A stretch of 64,000 nucleotides of DNA from Priestia megaterium NBRC 15308 = ATCC 14581 (GCF_000832985.1 NZ_CP009920.1:1984001-2048000), one strand, 5' to 3'; numbered from the stretch's first letter, positions 8,809 to 18,851 are shown. Translations and numbers: made by a program. Notes: generated from the letters alone by a model not told the origin.

Positions 8809-9849
8809 TTATTGCTTAATCACGTGATGTCCTGCAGCTTTCATTAATCGGTTCATAACGGCATGACCGACTCCTTCTTCAGAAAAACTTTCACTAACGA
8901 TAACATCTACGTCACACTCATTAAATGAACGAAGCGACTCGTATAAGTGGCTAGCAACCGTCTCTAAATTTGAACGAGATCCACATGTGATAACCGCATC
9001 CGCTTTATACGCATCTTCATGTTCAGATGTCGTTAATACCCCCACTCGCTTACCCTGATCTTTATAGCGATCGATAATAGATTGGAAAAAATCTGAACTG
9101 CCGTCAACAATGACAAGCGGTGCATCAGGTGCGTAATGCGTGTATTTCATACCTGGAGATTTTGGCGCTTCTTTATCACTTAGTAACGCTCGATCTACTT
9201 TTACGGGACCAATGACATTTTCCAACTCTTTCTGAGTAATGCCGCCCGGACGTAAAATAATAGGAATCTCTTCAGTACAATCAAGGACAGTCGACTCTAC
9301 TCCTACCCCTGTTGCTCCTCCATCTACAACTCCGCTAATACGCCCTTCTAAATCATTCATCACATGATGAGCTAGAGTGGGACTTGGCTTACCGGAAAGG
9401 TTTGCACTAGGAGCTGCGATAGGCAAAGCCACTTTTTTTAATAATGCGAGGGCTACCGGATGTGATGGCATTCTCACTGCAATGCTGTTTAAACCAGCCG
9501 TAACCTTATCTGAAACTCGATCTTTTTTGGGCAATATTACTGTAAGAGGACCCGGCCAAAAAGCATCAATCACTTTCTCTGCTTTTGAAGGAATCGACTC
9601 TACAAATGTATGAAGCTGCTCTTTATCTCCAATATGAACAATAAGAGGGTTATCACTAGGACGTCCTTTCGCTGCAAAAATTTTATCCACAGCTTTATCC
9701 GATGTTGCATCTCCTCCTAGTCCATACACCGTCTCTGTAGGAAAAGCAACCACTTCGTGATTGCGCAGCAAATCTGCTGCTTCTTCTATCTGTGGATAAA
9801 TATCTTTTTCGTTCGTAAAATTATCCACAACCCATAACTTAGTTTCCAT
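8809..9849 (-). CDS. ywlC: L-threonylcarbamoyladenylate synthase (Sua5/TsaC type)
   Basis: Makes threonylcarbamoyl-AMP from threonine, bicarbonate and ATP, the first step of the t6A modification of ANN-decoding tRNAs. The 346 residues contain an N-terminal YrdC domain ([40 protein letters not shown]) and a C-terminal Sua5 domain linked by [10 protein letters not shown]. This two-domain layout is Sua5-like rather than the short TsaC form. The ATG at 9849 has GGAG 9 bases upstream. The TTG three codons earlier abuts the GGAG and is unlikely. It is followed 67 bases later by mntP. Confidence 0.94.
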   Translation of the reverse strand: METKLWVVDNFTNEKDIYPQIEEAADLLRNHEVVAFPTETVYGLGGDATSDKAVDKIFAAKGRPSDNPLIVHIGDKEQLHTFVESIPSKAEKVIDAFWPGPLTVILPKKDRVSDKVTAGLNSIAVRMPSHPVALALLKKVALPIAAPSANLSGKPSPTLAHHVMNDLEGRISGVVDGGATGVGVESTVLDCTEEIPIILRPGGITQKELENVIGPVKVDRALLSDKEAPKSPGMKYTHYAPDAPLVIVDGSSDFFQSIIDRYKDQGKRVGVLTTSEHEDAYKADAVITCGSRSNLETVASHLYESLRSFNECDVDVIVSESFSEEGVGHAVMNRLMKAAGHHVIKQ

Positions 9850-10041
9850 CTTCTTCAACTCCTTTTTCTTTCTATATCTAGGTTTTTTTTACTTTAAAAG
9901 TACAATATGTATCAAAGATAGTAAAATACCTGCATTCATTATATCAACAAACAAGCTTTATCCACAAAATGTGGATAAAGCTTATGTTTTTGTGAATAAC
10001 ATTGTGGATACCCAATCAAAATGATTTATCCACATTTTCTT

Positions 10042-10488
10042 TTAACTAGCTGCATAAAACATCACATAGACATCCCGAGGGTTTGGTAACTTTTTTAAAT
10101 AAGAATGTTCTTTTAACAACTCAGGCAGTGCACTGTAAGATGTTTGCTGAAAATTCATCATTTGAAAAAAATGTAGAGAAGATGCCTTATTTGTTAGTAA
10201 ATATAGTTGCTTCACGCCATGCTTTTGAGCCAGCTGGACGATGCTTTTAAATAGCAGCAGAATATCAGATTGCATTAAAGAAGGAGACACGACAAGGGAG
10301 CGGAGAATTCCATCCACACCTTCTTTTTCAAACCCAACTGTTGCTAGCAGCTCGCCTTCTTCATTTTCCATTATGACAAATTGATGAATATGCTCTTCCA
10401 CGCCAGCTGTGCTGATGCCCGCTTTTTGTAAGAACTGCTCAATTCGAATATAATCATTTTCACTAGCAATTTTTAATTGTTCTCTCAT
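10042..10488 (-). CDS. GNAT-family N-acetyltransferase (YwlB-like)
   Basis: A 148-residue single GNAT domain. The central strand and acetyl-CoA region LLATVGFEKEGVDGILRSL, then LYLLTNKASSLHFFQMMNF, follow the usual GNAT beta4-alpha3-beta5 pattern, although the classical QxxGxG/A loop is degenerate here. The position matches ywlB of B. subtilis, annotated as an acetyltransferase. The substrate is unknown. The ATG at 10488 follows GAGGTG at 6-base spacing. It is downstream of spoIIR and upstream of ywlC on the same strand. Confidence 0.75.
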   Translation of the reverse strand: MREQLKIASENDYIRIEQFLQKAGISTAGVEEHIHQFVIMENEEGELLATVGFEKEGVDGILRSLVVSPSLMQSDILLLFKSIVQLAQKHGVKQLYLLTNKASSLHFFQMMNFQQTSYSALPELLKEHSYLKKLPNPRDVYVMFYAAS

Positions 10489-10573
10489 TTTAATCACCTC
10501 AACTTGTTTTCTAGTAACAAATCTATGAGATGATTAAAAAAAGTAGAACTGAATTTTATTTTTAATGATTCTA

Positions 10574-11467
10574 TTAATTAAATACTGACGATACCCATTC
10601 TACTACAAAAAACTTAACTTCTACGGAATCTTCTTTTGATTTAGAATCAGCTTTTTTCTTAGATGAAACAGATTTTTCAGCTTCTTTACTTTCCTTTTTT
10701 TCAGCCTTAGCACTTGTTTCTTCCTTTACTGTGCTGCTTGTATCTTTTGCAATTACTTCTGTAGAAGATACTGTTGGTTGAGAAGGTTCCTCAGCTTTCT
10801 GCTCAATAGAATCCGATGTAATAGTTGCAGATTGAATTTCTGTTTTCACTGCGGGTTCTTTACTTTCAGCCGATTTGTCATCTGTTTTGTCTGCAGATTT
10901 TGATTCAGAAGCTGCTGGTTTCTCTTTTTCTTCCTTTGGCTCTTCTTCAGATGGCTCCGGCGCTTTTACCGCTTCACCGTTTGAGAAATCTAAGAAGCAT
11001 AAAGGAGGAAATAGTACGCACCACCAGTTTGCTCCCTCTCCTTTGCCAAGAGTAATAAGCACGGCTTCATACTCACCTGCTGGATATAAGAACTGACCGT
11101 ACAACTTAGTAGGAAACTCTACTTTTCCGAATTTAACATGAACAGATTCATTTACGCCTTCTTCTTTTAGCACTTCTTTCGCAATTGTTTCAAGCGCCGG
11201 CAAATTTTCTTTAATTGTTTTTCGAGCTACAGTTACAGATGTTAAATTTTTTACCCATTCTGTGATTTGTTCGTTCACGCGGTCACGAATCAGACGTTTT
11301 ACGTACTGGTCTTTTTCACCGTCGCTGTTTGCTAAAATGCGCAGTCGAATTGCCTCGTCTGGAATGACTGCAGGCTGATCTGCCTGCACTTGGTTATGTG
11401 TATATATAAGTTGAGCATTTGCTCCAATAATTAATAAAATAAAATAAATGATAGCATATTTCTTCAT
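10574..11467 (-). CDS. spoIIR: Stage II sporulation protein R with long low-complexity insert
   Basis: SpoIIR is made in the forespore under sigmaF and signals across the septum to SpoIIGA, which then processes pro-sigmaE. The 297 residues start with a signal or anchor helix (3-22). The conserved domain runs from IRLRILANSDGEKDQ to ANWWCVLFPPLCFLDF (about 40-161). Residues about 169-281 are a Glu/Lys/Ser-rich, disorder-prone stretch, and the conserved tail VEVKFFVVEW resumes at the end. The B. subtilis protein is about 224 residues, so the insert is roughly 70-100 residues longer. The ATG at 11467 has GGGCGGTGG upstream and a sigmaF-like promoter 26 bases before it. Confidence 0.93.
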   Translation of the reverse strand: MKKYAIIYFILLIIGANAQLIYTHNQVQADQPAVIPDEAIRLRILANSDGEKDQYVKRLIRDRVNEQITEWVKNLTSVTVARKTIKENLPALETIAKEVLKEEGVNESVHVKFGKVEFPTKLYGQFLYPAGEYEAVLITLGKGEGANWWCVLFPPLCFLDFSNGEAVKAPEPSEEEPKEEKEKPAASESKSADKTDDKSAESKEPAVKTEIQSATITSDSIEQKAEEPSQPTVSSTEVIAKDTSSTVKEETSAKAEKKESKEAEKSVSSKKKADSKSKEDSVEVKFFVVEWVSSVFN

Positions 11468-11492
11468 TTCGGCCACCGCCCTTTCATAGGAA

Positions 11493-11522
11493 CAGTATGG
11501 CCGAAAGCAAGATATCTTAAAC
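11493..11522 (-). promoter_or_regulatory. SigmaF-type promoter of spoIIR
   Basis: On the minus strand GTTTA (11518-11522), 15 bases, then GGCCATACTG (11493-11502). The -10 matches the remembered sigmaF form GGNNANANTR fully and the -35 matches GYATA with one mismatch. It sits 25 bases before the spoIIR ATG. Confidence 0.65.
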
Positions 11523-11553
11523 TAGTAATTTAGTAAAAAAATGCATGATTTTC

Positions 11554-11587
11554 AAAAATCAAAGGGAAAATCATTCCCTCTGATTTT
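11554..11587 (-). terminator. Terminator of the prfA-prmC transcript
   Basis: A 14-bp stem on the minus strand (AAAATCAGAGGGAA against TTCCCTTTGATTTT, one G-U pair) is followed by T5, immediately after the prmC stop. Confidence 0.8.
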
Positions 11588-11588
11588 T

Positions 11589-12440
11589 TTAGTTCTCGCG
11601 AAGTTGTGCAAAAACCATTCGATCTTTTCCATTAATATCATATACACATTCTACAAAAGCTGTCGGAAACGTTTTTTGCAGCATCTCAGCTACATCTTTT
11701 GTCTGTCCGACCCCGACTTCAAATCCAATAATACTATTTGACTTCGTCACATATGGCAACTCTTCCATGAAACGTCGATAAAAATCCAGGCCATCTTTTC
11801 CACCAAAAAGAGCTCGGTTTGGCTCATGATCTTTTACCACTGTGGACAACTCATCATCTGCTGGAATATAAGGCGGATTAGACACAATTACATCAAATTT
11901 CTGATTCGATAATAAAAATGGTTGTAATAGATCTCCCTGTATAAATATGACAGCAGCGTCCAGGTTTTGAGCATTTTCTTTAGCTACGCTTAAAGATTCT
12001 ATAGCTATATCTGTTGCTGTAACTTCCACTCTGTCAAGCTCCAAAGCTAAAGTGATAGCAATTGCCCCACTTCCCGTTCCAATATCTAAAAGCTCAATAG
12101 GCTGGTGTTGAAATTCTTTTTTTATTCGAGAAATCATTCCGTATACCAGCTCTTCCGTTTCGGGCCTTGGAATTAATACATGTTCGTTTACAATAAATGA
12201 ACGCCCGTAAAATTCTTCTGTCCCAATTAGATATTGTACAGGCATACCTGCTTTATGAGCATGGACATCTTGTTCAAATCTTTTTAGAATTTCTTCTTCT
12301 AGTTCTTCCTGCAGAGCACCTAGCAAATGAGTTCTCGTCATCTGCAAGTGATGGCGAAGCAAGAGTTCTCCCGCGTTTTCATCTCGCTTTGCCTCTTTCA
12401 AAAAAGAAGAAGCCCACTTAAGGGCTTCAAATACTTTCAT
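11589..12440 (-). CDS. prmC: Release factor glutamine N5-methyltransferase (HemK)
   Basis: Methylates the glutamine of the GGQ motif in release factors RF1 and RF2, using S-adenosylmethionine. The 283 residues contain an N-terminal helical substrate-binding domain, the SAM loop [14 protein letters not shown] and the catalytic NPPY motif in [13 protein letters not shown]. The start ATG overlaps the stop codon of prfA by one base (TAATG), so translation of factor and modifier is coupled. A terminator follows the stop, separating it from spoIIR. Confidence 0.95.
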   Translation of the reverse strand: MKVFEALKWASSFLKEAKRDENAGELLLRHHLQMTRTHLLGALQEELEEEILKRFEQDVHAHKAGMPVQYLIGTEEFYGRSFIVNEHVLIPRPETEELVYGMISRIKKEFQHQPIELLDIGTGSGAIAITLALELDRVEVTATDIAIESLSVAKENAQNLDAAVIFIQGDLLQPFLLSNQKFDVIVSNPPYIPADDELSTVVKDHEPNRALFGGKDGLDFYRRFMEELPYVTKSNSIIGFEVGVGQTKDVAEMLQKTFPTAFVECVYDINGKDRMVFAQLREN

Positions 12441-13510
12441 TAGTTCGAATCTTCCATTCGGCGCGCTTGGTCTTCCATGACTAATGCATCGATAATTTCA
12501 TCAAGCTTGCCTTCTAAGATTTGATCTAGCTTTTGAATCGTCAGACCAATACGGTGGTCCGTTACGCGATTTTGCGGGAAGTTATACGTACGGATACGCT
12601 CGGAGCGATCTCCAGATCCAACTGCTTGTTTGCGCGTTGCATCGTACTCTGCTTGTGCTTCTCGCTGGAACTTATCGTACACGCGAGCACGCAATACTTT
12701 CATTGCTTTTTCTTTATTTTTAATTTGAGACTTTTCATCTTGACATGATACCACTGTATTTGTTGGTAAATGCGTTAAACGAACGGCTGACATCGTCGTA
12801 TTAACACTTTGGCCACCAGGTCCACTTGAAGCAAATGTATCTACACGGATGTCTTTTTCATGAATGTCCACTTCGACTTCTTCCGCTTCAGGAAGACATG
12901 CTACCGTCGCTGTAGATGTATGAATACGACCGCCTGATTCTGTTTCAGGAACTCGTTGAACACGGTGTGCACCGTTTTCAAATTTCATCTTTGAGTACGC
13001 ACCTTTACCGTTAATCATAAAGATAATTTCTTTATAACCGCCTACTCCAGTAGTCGTTGCTTCCATTACTTCTGTTTTCCAGCCTTGGGATTCAGCAAAG
13101 CGCGAATACATGCGGTACAAATTAGCTGCGAATAATGCTGCTTCATCTCCACCAGCCGCTCCACGAACCTCCATGATTACGTTTTTATCATCGTTTGGAT
13201 CTTTTGGAATTAATAAAATACGTAGCTTTTCAACTAGCTCTTCTTGCTGCGTTTCTAACTCGGCAATTTCTTCTTTTACCATGTCACGCATATCCGCATC
13301 AAGCTTATCTTCAAGCATCGTTTTCGCTTCTGATAACTGCTCTTTTACATCTTTGTATTCCTGATAAGCCGCTACCGTTTGTTGTATATCTGATTGTTCC
13401 TTCGAATATTCTCTCAACTTAGAGGGGTTGTTTACGATCTCAGGGTCACTCAGAAGTTCGTTTAACTTCTCATAGCGCGCCTCTACCGCTTCTAAACGAT
13501 CAAACACGTC
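12440..13510 (-). CDS. prfA: Peptide chain release factor 1
   Basis: RF1 reads UAA and UAG and triggers peptide release. From the GTG at 13510 it has 356 residues, the same as the B. subtilis protein. The GGQ motif is in [18 protein letters not shown]. The N-terminal coiled region (about 10-100) and the conserved [20 protein letters not shown] block are present. The start is supported by GAGGTG six bases before GTG. The frame extends nine codons upstream with no better site. prmC overlaps its stop codon. Confidence 0.96.
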   Translation of the reverse strand, partial: DVFDRLEAVEARYEKLNELLSDPEIVNNPSKLREYSKEQSDIQQTVAAYQEYKDVKEQLSEAKTMLEDKLDADMRDMVKEEIAELETQQEELVEKLRILLIPKDPNDDKNVIMEVRGAAGGDEAALFAANLYRMYSRFAESQGWKTEVMEATTTGVGGYKEIIFMINGKGAYSKMKFENGAHRVQRVPETESGGRIHTSTATVACLPEAEEVEVDIHEKDIRVDTFASSGPGGQSVNTTMSAVRLTHLPTNTVVSCQDEKSQIKNKEKAMKVLRARVYDKFQREAQAEYDATRKQAVGSGDRSERIRTYNFPQNRVTDHRIGLTIQKLDQILEGKLDEIIDALVMEDQARRMEDSN

Positions 13511-13595
13511 ATTCACCTCATTCTTTATCCATAACATTGTAATTATAGTATAGCTTTAAAATAGAGTCAAAACCTTGTTAATACACGTATATGAA

Positions 13596-13625
13596 CAAAA
13601 AAACAGAACTGCGCGTTCTGTTTTT
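13596..13625 (-). terminator. Terminator of tdk
   Basis: The minus strand reads AAAACAGAAC, a 5-base loop, GTTCTGTTTT, continuing into a T run. It lies 21 bases after the tdk stop. Confidence 0.8.
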
Positions 13626-13645
13626 ATCATCATAAAATTCTTGCT

Positions 13646-14272
13646 TTATCTTTCGACCATTTCACTTGAGTCCACAGACACCGCTTGTCCTTTAGACTTT
13701 TGCACAACGTGGCAATGACGACATCTTGGTTCGTACGATTCAGACGCACCGACTAAAATAATAGGGTCGTCATAAGAAGCAGGCTCACCGTTAATCAAAC
13801 GCTGCGTACGGCTCGCAGGAGAGCCACATGAAGCGCACACAGCCTGTAGCTTTGTTACCGACTCTGCAATAGCCATTAACTGCGGCATTTGTCCAAAAGG
13901 TTCACCTTTGAAGTCTTGATCTAACCCCGCTACAATCACACGAAAGCCTTGATCCGCTAAAGATTGAACAATTTCTAAAATATCTGTGTCAAAAAACTGT
14001 ACTTCATCTATCGCTACTACGTCTGTCTCTTCATCTACTCGCTTTAAAATATCGCGCGATGCCGAGATTGAATAAGCCATAACAGATGTACCATTATGTG
14101 AAACAACCGCTTCTTCGCTATATCGATTATCGATTGCAGGCTTGAACACTTGTGCTTTTTGTTTAGCAAACTGCGTGCGGCGCACACGTCGAATTAACTC
14201 TTCTGATTTCCCTGAAAACATACTGCCACAAATTACTTCTATCCAACCGCTTTGTTTCATTACGTACACCAC
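13646..14272 (-). CDS. tdk: Thymidine kinase
   Basis: Phosphorylates thymidine to dTMP for salvage. Family II thymidine kinase of about 208 residues. The P-loop is [16 protein letters not shown]. The Mg2+ site is [11 protein letters not shown], and a structural zinc site is formed by CASC and CRHC in the lasso region. The start is either of two consecutive GTG codons (14272 or 14269). The first has GGGAG nine bases upstream, so I keep it. The B. subtilis homologue begins a few residues before MKQSGW in the same way. Confidence 0.95.
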   Translation of the reverse strand: MVYVMKQSGWIEVICGSMFSGKSEELIRRVRRTQFAKQKAQVFKPAIDNRYSEEAVVSHNGTSVMAYSISASRDILKRVDEETDVVAIDEVQFFDTDILEIVQSLADQGFRVIVAGLDQDFKGEPFGQMPQLMAIAESVTKLQAVCASCGSPASRTQRLINGEPASYDDPIILVGASESYEPRCRHCHVVQKSKGQAVSVDSSEMVER

Positions 14273-14411
14273 TGCGGGACTCTCCCTTCTTCTCGTTCCG
14301 TTTCTGAGCGAACCGCTACTAACTTAATCTACGTCTTCTATGTAGATCTTATTCCTATGATAAAGTACCCACTTTTTTATCAAGCAGACACTGTTTTTCT
14401 ACTTTTATAAG

Positions 14412-14449
14412 CAAAAAAACAGGCAAGAAGTTAAGCTACTTGCCTGTTT
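14412..14449 (-). terminator. Terminator of rpmE
   Basis: An 11-bp stem AAACAGGCAAG/CTTGCCTGTTT with an 11-base loop and a T7 tract on the minus strand, 15 bases after the rpmE stop. Confidence 0.9.
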
Positions 14450-14464
14450 GTTTCGACAATGTGA

Positions 14465-14665
14465 TTATTTAAGACCGTATTTTTTGTTGAAGCGATCAAC
14501 ACGGCCACCAGCTTCAGCGAATTTTTGACGACCAGTGTAGAATGGGTGACATTCAGAACAAGTCTCAACGCGGATCTCTTCTTTTACAGAACCACTTTCA
14601 AATTCGTTTCCGCAAGTACATTTAACCATAACTGTTTTATAGTTTGGATGAATTCCTGTTTTCAT
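14465..14665 (-). CDS. rpmE: Ribosomal protein L31 (zinc-binding type)
   Basis: A 66-residue 50S subunit protein starting [16 protein letters not shown]. It has four cysteines (KCTCGNEF and ETCSECHPF), so it is the zinc-containing C+ form. Many Bacillus replace it with a zinc-free paralogue under zinc limitation. The ATG at 14665 has AAGGAG nine bases upstream. An in-frame ATG three codons earlier overlaps the Shine-Dalgarno. It is monocistronic, with its own strong promoter, hairpin leader and terminator. Confidence 0.97.
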   Translation of the reverse strand: MKTGIHPNYKTVMVKCTCGNEFESGSVKEEIRVETCSECHPFYTGRQKFAEAGGRVDRFNKKYGLK

Positions 14666-14710
14666 TCGTTTCATCTCCTTCCGCCCTGAATCATTCTGAA
14701 ACAGAGTTTA

Positions 14711-14761
14711 TTGATAAAGATAGTGATGAAATAATAACTATTTCACTGTGTACTTTATCAA
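14711..14761 (-). ncRNA. Structured rpmE leader (possible L31 autoregulatory element)
   Basis: In the 5' leader of rpmE, TTGATAAAG (14711-14719) pairs with CTTTATCAA (14753-14761). Inside, AGT/ACT and GAAATA/TATTTC (28-33 with 39-44 of 147xx) continue the stem past an internal loop and a 3-base bulge, closed by ATAAC. Ribosomal-protein leader RNAs upstream of rpmE are known in Firmicutes. Whether this one fits that family needs a covariance search. Confidence 0.5.
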
Positions 14762-14774
14762 CACACATGATGAA

Positions 14775-14803
14775 ATTATAACAAGGGTTGTATGCTTTTG
14801 CAA
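14775..14803 (-). promoter_or_regulatory. SigmaA promoter of rpmE
   Basis: The minus strand reads TTGCAA (14798-14803), a 17-base spacer, TATAAT (14775-14780). This is near consensus and places the start about 100 bases before the rpmE ATG, upstream of the hairpin leader. Confidence 0.75.
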
Positions 14804-14819
14804 CCACATGTTTTATAAC

Positions 14820-16094
14820 TTATCGTTTATTTGCTAGAAGCGTTTTTTTCTCTTCCGTTAACATCGAGAAGAATTCTTCATTTGTCTTTGTTTGACGTAA
14901 ACGTTTTAAGAATTTTTCTGCAAAATCAGGAGCATCTGCCATTGATTTACGAATTGCCCATAAGTGGTCTAAATGCTCTTTTGGAATTAGCAGCTCTTCT
15001 TTACGTGTGCCTGAGCGACGAATGTCAATCGCAGGGAAGATACGTTTTTCAGCTAGTGAACGATCTAGATGCAGTTCCATGTTACCTGTACCTTTAAATT
15101 CTTCATAAATAACATCATCCATACGAGAGCCTGTATCAATTAAGGCTGTTGCTAGAATGGTTAAGCTGCCTCCATCTTCAATGTTACGAGCAGCTCCAAA
15201 GAATCGTTTTGGACGGTGAAAAGCAGCCGGGTCAATACCCCCTGATAGTGTACGACCGCTCGGTGGAATAACTAAGTTATAAGCACGAGCAAGTCTTGTG
15301 ATGCTATCCATCAAAATGACAACATCTTTTTTGTGTTCGACTAATCTCATCGCACGTTCAAGTACAAGTTCCGCTACTTTAATGTGGTTTTCTGGCACTT
15401 CGTCAAATGTAGAACTGACAACATCACCGTCAACCGAACGCTCAATGTCCGTCACTTCCTCAGGACGTTCATCAATAAGAAGAACAATCAATTCTGCATC
15501 AGGATGATTCGTTGTAATGCTATTGGCAATTTCTTTTAACAGCATCGTTTTACCTGCTTTTGGCGGCGCGACAATTAGTCCCCTTTGCCCAAATCCAATT
15601 GGTGAAATCAAGTCAATAATACGCGTAGAGAAACTTCTTGGCTGAGTTTCTAGCAGCATTTGTTCATTTGGATAAATAGGCGTTAGCGCTGGAAAATGCA
15701 CGCGATCTTTTGACGTTTCCGGATCTTCTCCGTTTACCGCTTCTACATGTAATAATCCGTAGTAACGCTCATTTTCTTTTGGAGGACGAACTTTCCCCGA
15801 TACCTTGTCTCCATTACGCAGATCGAAGCGACGAATTTGTGAAGCTGAGATATAAATATCTTCTGAACTCGGTGAATAGTTAATTGGTCGTAGGAAACCG
15901 AATCCTTCTGACTGAATAATTTCAAGAACGCCTTCCATAAATAAAAGCCCATCTTGTTCAGCTTGAGCCTTTAAAATAGCAAAGACAAGTTCTTTTTTCG
16001 TTAATTTACTATAGTACGAAACTTTATACTCACGAGCATGTTCATACAGCTCTTTTAATTTCATATTTTCTAAACTGGATAATGTTAAGTTCAT
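14820..16094 (-). CDS. rho: Transcription termination factor Rho
   Basis: Hexameric RNA-dependent ATPase that terminates transcription and limits antisense transcripts in Bacillus. The 424 residues include the N-terminal Rho domain ([14 protein letters not shown]), the cold-shock-like RNA site with GFGFLR, Walker [16 protein letters not shown], Walker B region [15 protein letters not shown] and the Q/R loops. Length matches the B. subtilis protein. The ATG at 16094 follows GTGGTG. The gene is preceded by a 525-bp gap, and Rho autoregulation through its leader is known in other species. Confidence 0.97.
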   Translation of the reverse strand: MNLTLSSLENMKLKELYEHAREYKVSYYSKLTKKELVFAILKAQAEQDGLLFMEGVLEIIQSEGFGFLRPINYSPSSEDIYISASQIRRFDLRNGDKVSGKVRPPKENERYYGLLHVEAVNGEDPETSKDRVHFPALTPIYPNEQMLLETQPRSFSTRIIDLISPIGFGQRGLIVAPPKAGKTMLLKEIANSITTNHPDAELIVLLIDERPEEVTDIERSVDGDVVSSTFDEVPENHIKVAELVLERAMRLVEHKKDVVILMDSITRLARAYNLVIPPSGRTLSGGIDPAAFHRPKRFFGAARNIEDGGSLTILATALIDTGSRMDDVIYEEFKGTGNMELHLDRSLAEKRIFPAIDIRRSGTRKEELLIPKEHLDHLWAIRKSMADAPDFAEKFLKRLRQTKTNEEFFSMLTEEKKTLLANKR

Positions 16095-16284
16095 TAGGAC
16101 ACCACGCTTTATAATGAATAATTTTTAACCGTTCCTCCCATATTAAATTCAAATATAAAATTGAGAGATGATATGGATGGAATAAATCTGTGAAAATGGA
16201 GAATATAACCTTTGAAGTATAATAAGTAGAATCAATTGATTAACTATACACTTTTAGAAGAATAATTCCGACATAAAACCATTT

Positions 16285-16313
16285 ATATTATCTTGATAAA
16301 TTTAACGTAGCAA
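16285..16313 (-). promoter_or_regulatory. Candidate sigmaA promoter of rho
   Basis: The minus strand reads TTGCTA (16308-16313), 17 bases, TAATAT (16285-16290). Four of six matches at each hexamer and ideal spacing. Confidence 0.4.
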
Positions 16314-16519
16314 TTTATATTCTAACCTTTTTCTATCTTTTTAATCAATCTTTTTTTACTTTAGAAGATGAATAAAAAAAAGGAAATTTAATAGCTTACG
16401 AGAAGCGAGGAAAACCTTTTCATAATTTCACATTAAAGGAAATAAACTGGACGTTAAAATAAGAAGTGAAATTTACCTTTTAGCTTCCCTTTTTATCTAT
16501 TTACCCTATTCATAAATAT

Positions 16520-16567
16520 ATAAGCTACACAGAGATAGAAGAACGCTCCTACGCCTGTGTAGCTTAT
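16520..16567 (-). terminator. Hairpin downstream of murA2
   Basis: A perfect 13-bp stem ATAAGCTACACAG/CTGTGTAGCTTAT with a 22-base loop, 52 bases after the murA2 stop. The following U tract is poor, so it may act as an mRNA 3' end stabiliser as much as a terminator. Confidence 0.5.
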
Positions 16568-16619
16568 TAAAAAGCTCATTTCTAAACTTTGCTTTCATGA
16601 CTGTGGCACCGATTTGCCT

Positions 16620-17906
16620 TTATGAATTTTGAAATTGCTCAATTTCCTCTTGAGTCATCTCTTCACGCCAAATCATTGCCCCTAAATCCGATAGCTTGTC
16701 TACTAAATGGCTGTAACCTCGGTCAATGTGCTCTAAACCCGTTACCTCTGTAATCCCTTTGGCCATTAAGCCAGCCGTTACGAGAGCTGCTCCTGCTCGT
16801 AAGTCCGACGCTTTCACACGTGCACCTTGTAAGTGAATGGGACCATTAATAATAGCAGAACGTCCTTCTACCTTAACAGATGCATTCATTCGTCTCAGCT
16901 CATCAATATGCTTAAACCTTGCACCGTAAATTGTATCTGTCACAACGCTTGTACCAGACGCTCTTGTTAGAAGCGTCGTAAATGGCTGCTGTAAATCAGT
17001 TGGAAAACCTGGATATACTAGCGTCTTAATATCTACGGGCTTCAATAGCTGACGAGTCGCTACAAGAATTTGATCTGAGCTTGTTTCGATATGAATACCC
17101 ATTTCACGCATTTTAGCCGTTAATGACTCCAAATGCTGAGGGATAACGTTGTCCACAACAACTTCTTTTCCCATACTCGCTCCCATGATCATATACGTGC
17201 CTGCTTCAATTCGGTCTGGAATGATGGAATGACGGCATCCTTTTAATTGATCTACTCCATCAATTCGAATAACATCCGTACCTGCACCTTTAATACGGGC
17301 ACCCATACTTGTCAGCAACGTAGCTACATCAATAATTTCAGGCTCTTTAGCAGCATTCTCAATAACGGTACGCCCTTTTGCTCTTACAGCAGCGAGCATA
17401 ATATTGATTGTTGCTCCTACGCTAACAACGTCTAAATAAATTCGAGCACCAATCAGTTCCTCAGCTCGAATGTAAATGGCTCCTTGCTCATTTGTTACTT
17501 TAGCGCCAAGAGCTTCAAAGCCTTTAATGTGCTGATCGATTGGTCTAGGACCAAGGTAACAGCCTCCTGGAAGCCCAACTACCGCTTTTTTAAAGCGTCC
17601 CAACATCGCCCCCATTAAATAATAAGAAGCGCGTAATTTTTTTACTTTTCCGTTCGGTAAAGGCATTGCAACCATTCCGGATGGATCTACTGTTAATTCG
17701 TCGTTATCAATGGTTACTTTCCCACCAATTTCTTCAACTAAATCCCCTAATAACTGCACGTCTGAAATATCGGGCAGACCTTCAATTGTAACAGGTGACT
17801 CGGCTAAAATTGTTGCTGGAATAAGCGCAACGGCACTATTTTTAGCACCACTGACGCGGACGGATCCACTTAAGGTAAAGCCACCTTGTATTTTTAACTT
17901 TTCCAT
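16620..17906 (-). CDS. murAB: UDP-N-acetylglucosamine 1-carboxyvinyltransferase 2 (MurA2/MurZ)
   Basis: First committed step of peptidoglycan synthesis: transfers enolpyruvyl from PEP to UDP-GlcNAc. The 428 residues form the EPT synthase inside-out barrel. The catalytic and fosfomycin-reactive cysteine is in [17 protein letters not shown]. The [15 protein letters not shown] segment at the N-terminus carries the conserved lysine. Position before tal-fbaA matches the second Bacillus copy (murAB, also called murZ), not murAA in the atp region. Start is an ATG with AAGGGAGCTATAA. Confidence 0.94.
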   Translation of the reverse strand: MEKLKIQGGFTLSGSVRVSGAKNSAVALIPATILAESPVTIEGLPDISDVQLLGDLVEEIGGKVTIDNDELTVDPSGMVAMPLPNGKVKKLRASYYLMGAMLGRFKKAVVGLPGGCYLGPRPIDQHIKGFEALGAKVTNEQGAIYIRAEELIGARIYLDVVSVGATINIMLAAVRAKGRTVIENAAKEPEIIDVATLLTSMGARIKGAGTDVIRIDGVDQLKGCRHSIIPDRIEAGTYMIMGASMGKEVVVDNVIPQHLESLTAKMREMGIHIETSSDQILVATRQLLKPVDIKTLVYPGFPTDLQQPFTTLLTRASGTSVVTDTIYGARFKHIDELRRMNASVKVEGRSAIINGPIHLQGARVKASDLRAGAALVTAGLMAKGITEVTGLEHIDRGYSHLVDKLSDLGAMIWREEMTQEEIEQFQNS

Positions 17907-18054
17907 TTATAGCTCCCTTCTAGTGAAAGAAAGTTTCTCACCTAGTAATTGAGGAAAATTTTGGTACAAAGAATACCTAAAAGAATGGTTATTTTTCCTA
18001 TTACCTACTAGTGTACACGAAAATGAAAAAATCATGTATAGTTTCGACAAGATA

Positions 18055-18096
18055 AAAGAAAAATATGGCATTCACCTGTCAGGATGGTAAACGCCA
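18055..18096 (-). terminator. Terminator of tal
   Basis: The minus strand has TGGCGTTTACC paired with GGTGAATGCCA (11 bp, two G-U) around an 8-base loop, followed by a T-rich tail. It lies 18 bases after the tal stop. Confidence 0.75.
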
Positions 18097-18113
18097 CACA
18101 AATTTATACATGT

Positions 18114-18758
18114 TTAGACATTTCGTTTTTCCCAATCTGCCAAAAATTGGTCAATTCCTGCGTTTGTTAACGGATGTTTGAACAATTGCATTAAAACTTT
18201 GTAAGGAATTGTCGCAATATGTGCTCCATTTTTTGCAGCTTCTGTTACGTGCATCGGATGACGAATAGATGCTGCAATAATTTCTGATGGAATGTCATGA
18301 ATCGCAAAAATATCTGCGATATCTGAGATTAAATCGAGACCATTAAAACCAATATCGTCTAATCTTCCTAAGAAAGGCGATACGTAAGTAGCACCTGCTC
18401 TTGCTGCCATTAACGCTTGGTTAGCTGAGAAAATAAGCGTAACGTTTGTCTTAATACCTAAACTAGTAAATTCTTTTACTGCTTTTAAGCCATCTGGAGT
18501 CATCGGTACCTTGATTGTGATATTCGGCGCAATCGCAGCAAGCTCTTTTCCTTCGCGAATCATGCCTTCTGCATCAAGCGCAATCACTTCTGCACTTACA
18601 GACCCTTCAACGAACTCTGTAATTTCACGAAGACGATCTTCAAACGTGATGTTCTCTTTAGCTACTAAACTAGGATTTGTTGTAACCCCCGCTAACAAAC
18701 CCAATGAATGCGCTTCCTTAATTTCGTCTAAATTAGCCGTATCAATAAAAAACTTCAT
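18114..18758 (-). CDS. tal: Transaldolase-family protein (YwjH)
   Basis: A 214-residue short transaldolase/fructose-6-phosphate aldolase-type TIM barrel. The N-terminus [16 protein letters not shown] and [12 protein letters not shown] are diagnostic. The Schiff-base lysine is in [14 protein letters not shown], and [11 protein letters not shown] completes the site. B. subtilis YwjH acts as transaldolase, linking pentose phosphates to glycolysis. It sits downstream of fbaA, 137 bases past that gene's stop but beyond its terminator. The ATG at 18758 follows GGGGGATGGCATTC. An alternative ATG three codons upstream overlaps that site. Confidence 0.93.
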   Translation of the reverse strand: MKFFIDTANLDEIKEAHSLGLLAGVTTNPSLVAKENITFEDRLREITEFVEGSVSAEVIALDAEGMIREGKELAAIAPNITIKVPMTPDGLKAVKEFTSLGIKTNVTLIFSANQALMAARAGATYVSPFLGRLDDIGFNGLDLISDIADIFAIHDIPSEIIAASIRHPMHVTEAAKNGAHIATIPYKVLMQLFKHPLTNAGIDQFLADWEKRNV

Positions 18759-18805
18759 GAATGCCATCCCCCTGTGTTATGTATTCAGAATGATAAGAAA
18801 ATTAT

Positions 18806-18851
18806 AGTAAAAATAAAACCGCCTTACAATAAAAATAAGACGGTTTTATTT
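18806..18851 (-). terminator. Terminator of fbaA
   Basis: A 16-bp stem on the minus strand (18811-18826 against 18836-18851, one G-U) continues into a U tract, 45 bases after the fbaA stop. Confidence 0.85.

Larger units (their letters stand above)
16095..16619. other. 525-bp gene-free region between murA2 and rho
   Basis: No coding frame of family quality is visible on either strand. It contains the murA2 terminator-like hairpin (16520-16567), a candidate rho promoter (16285-16313) and long AT-rich tracts. In B. subtilis a class II fructose-bisphosphatase gene (ywjI/glpX) occupies this position. It is absent here and no recognisable remnant was seen by eye. The region gives rho a leader of roughly 190 nt. 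Confidence 0.6.

Noticed and set aside
16095-16619. Small gene in the gap before rho
   Set aside because: No frame with a ribosome site, length or composition above background was found.
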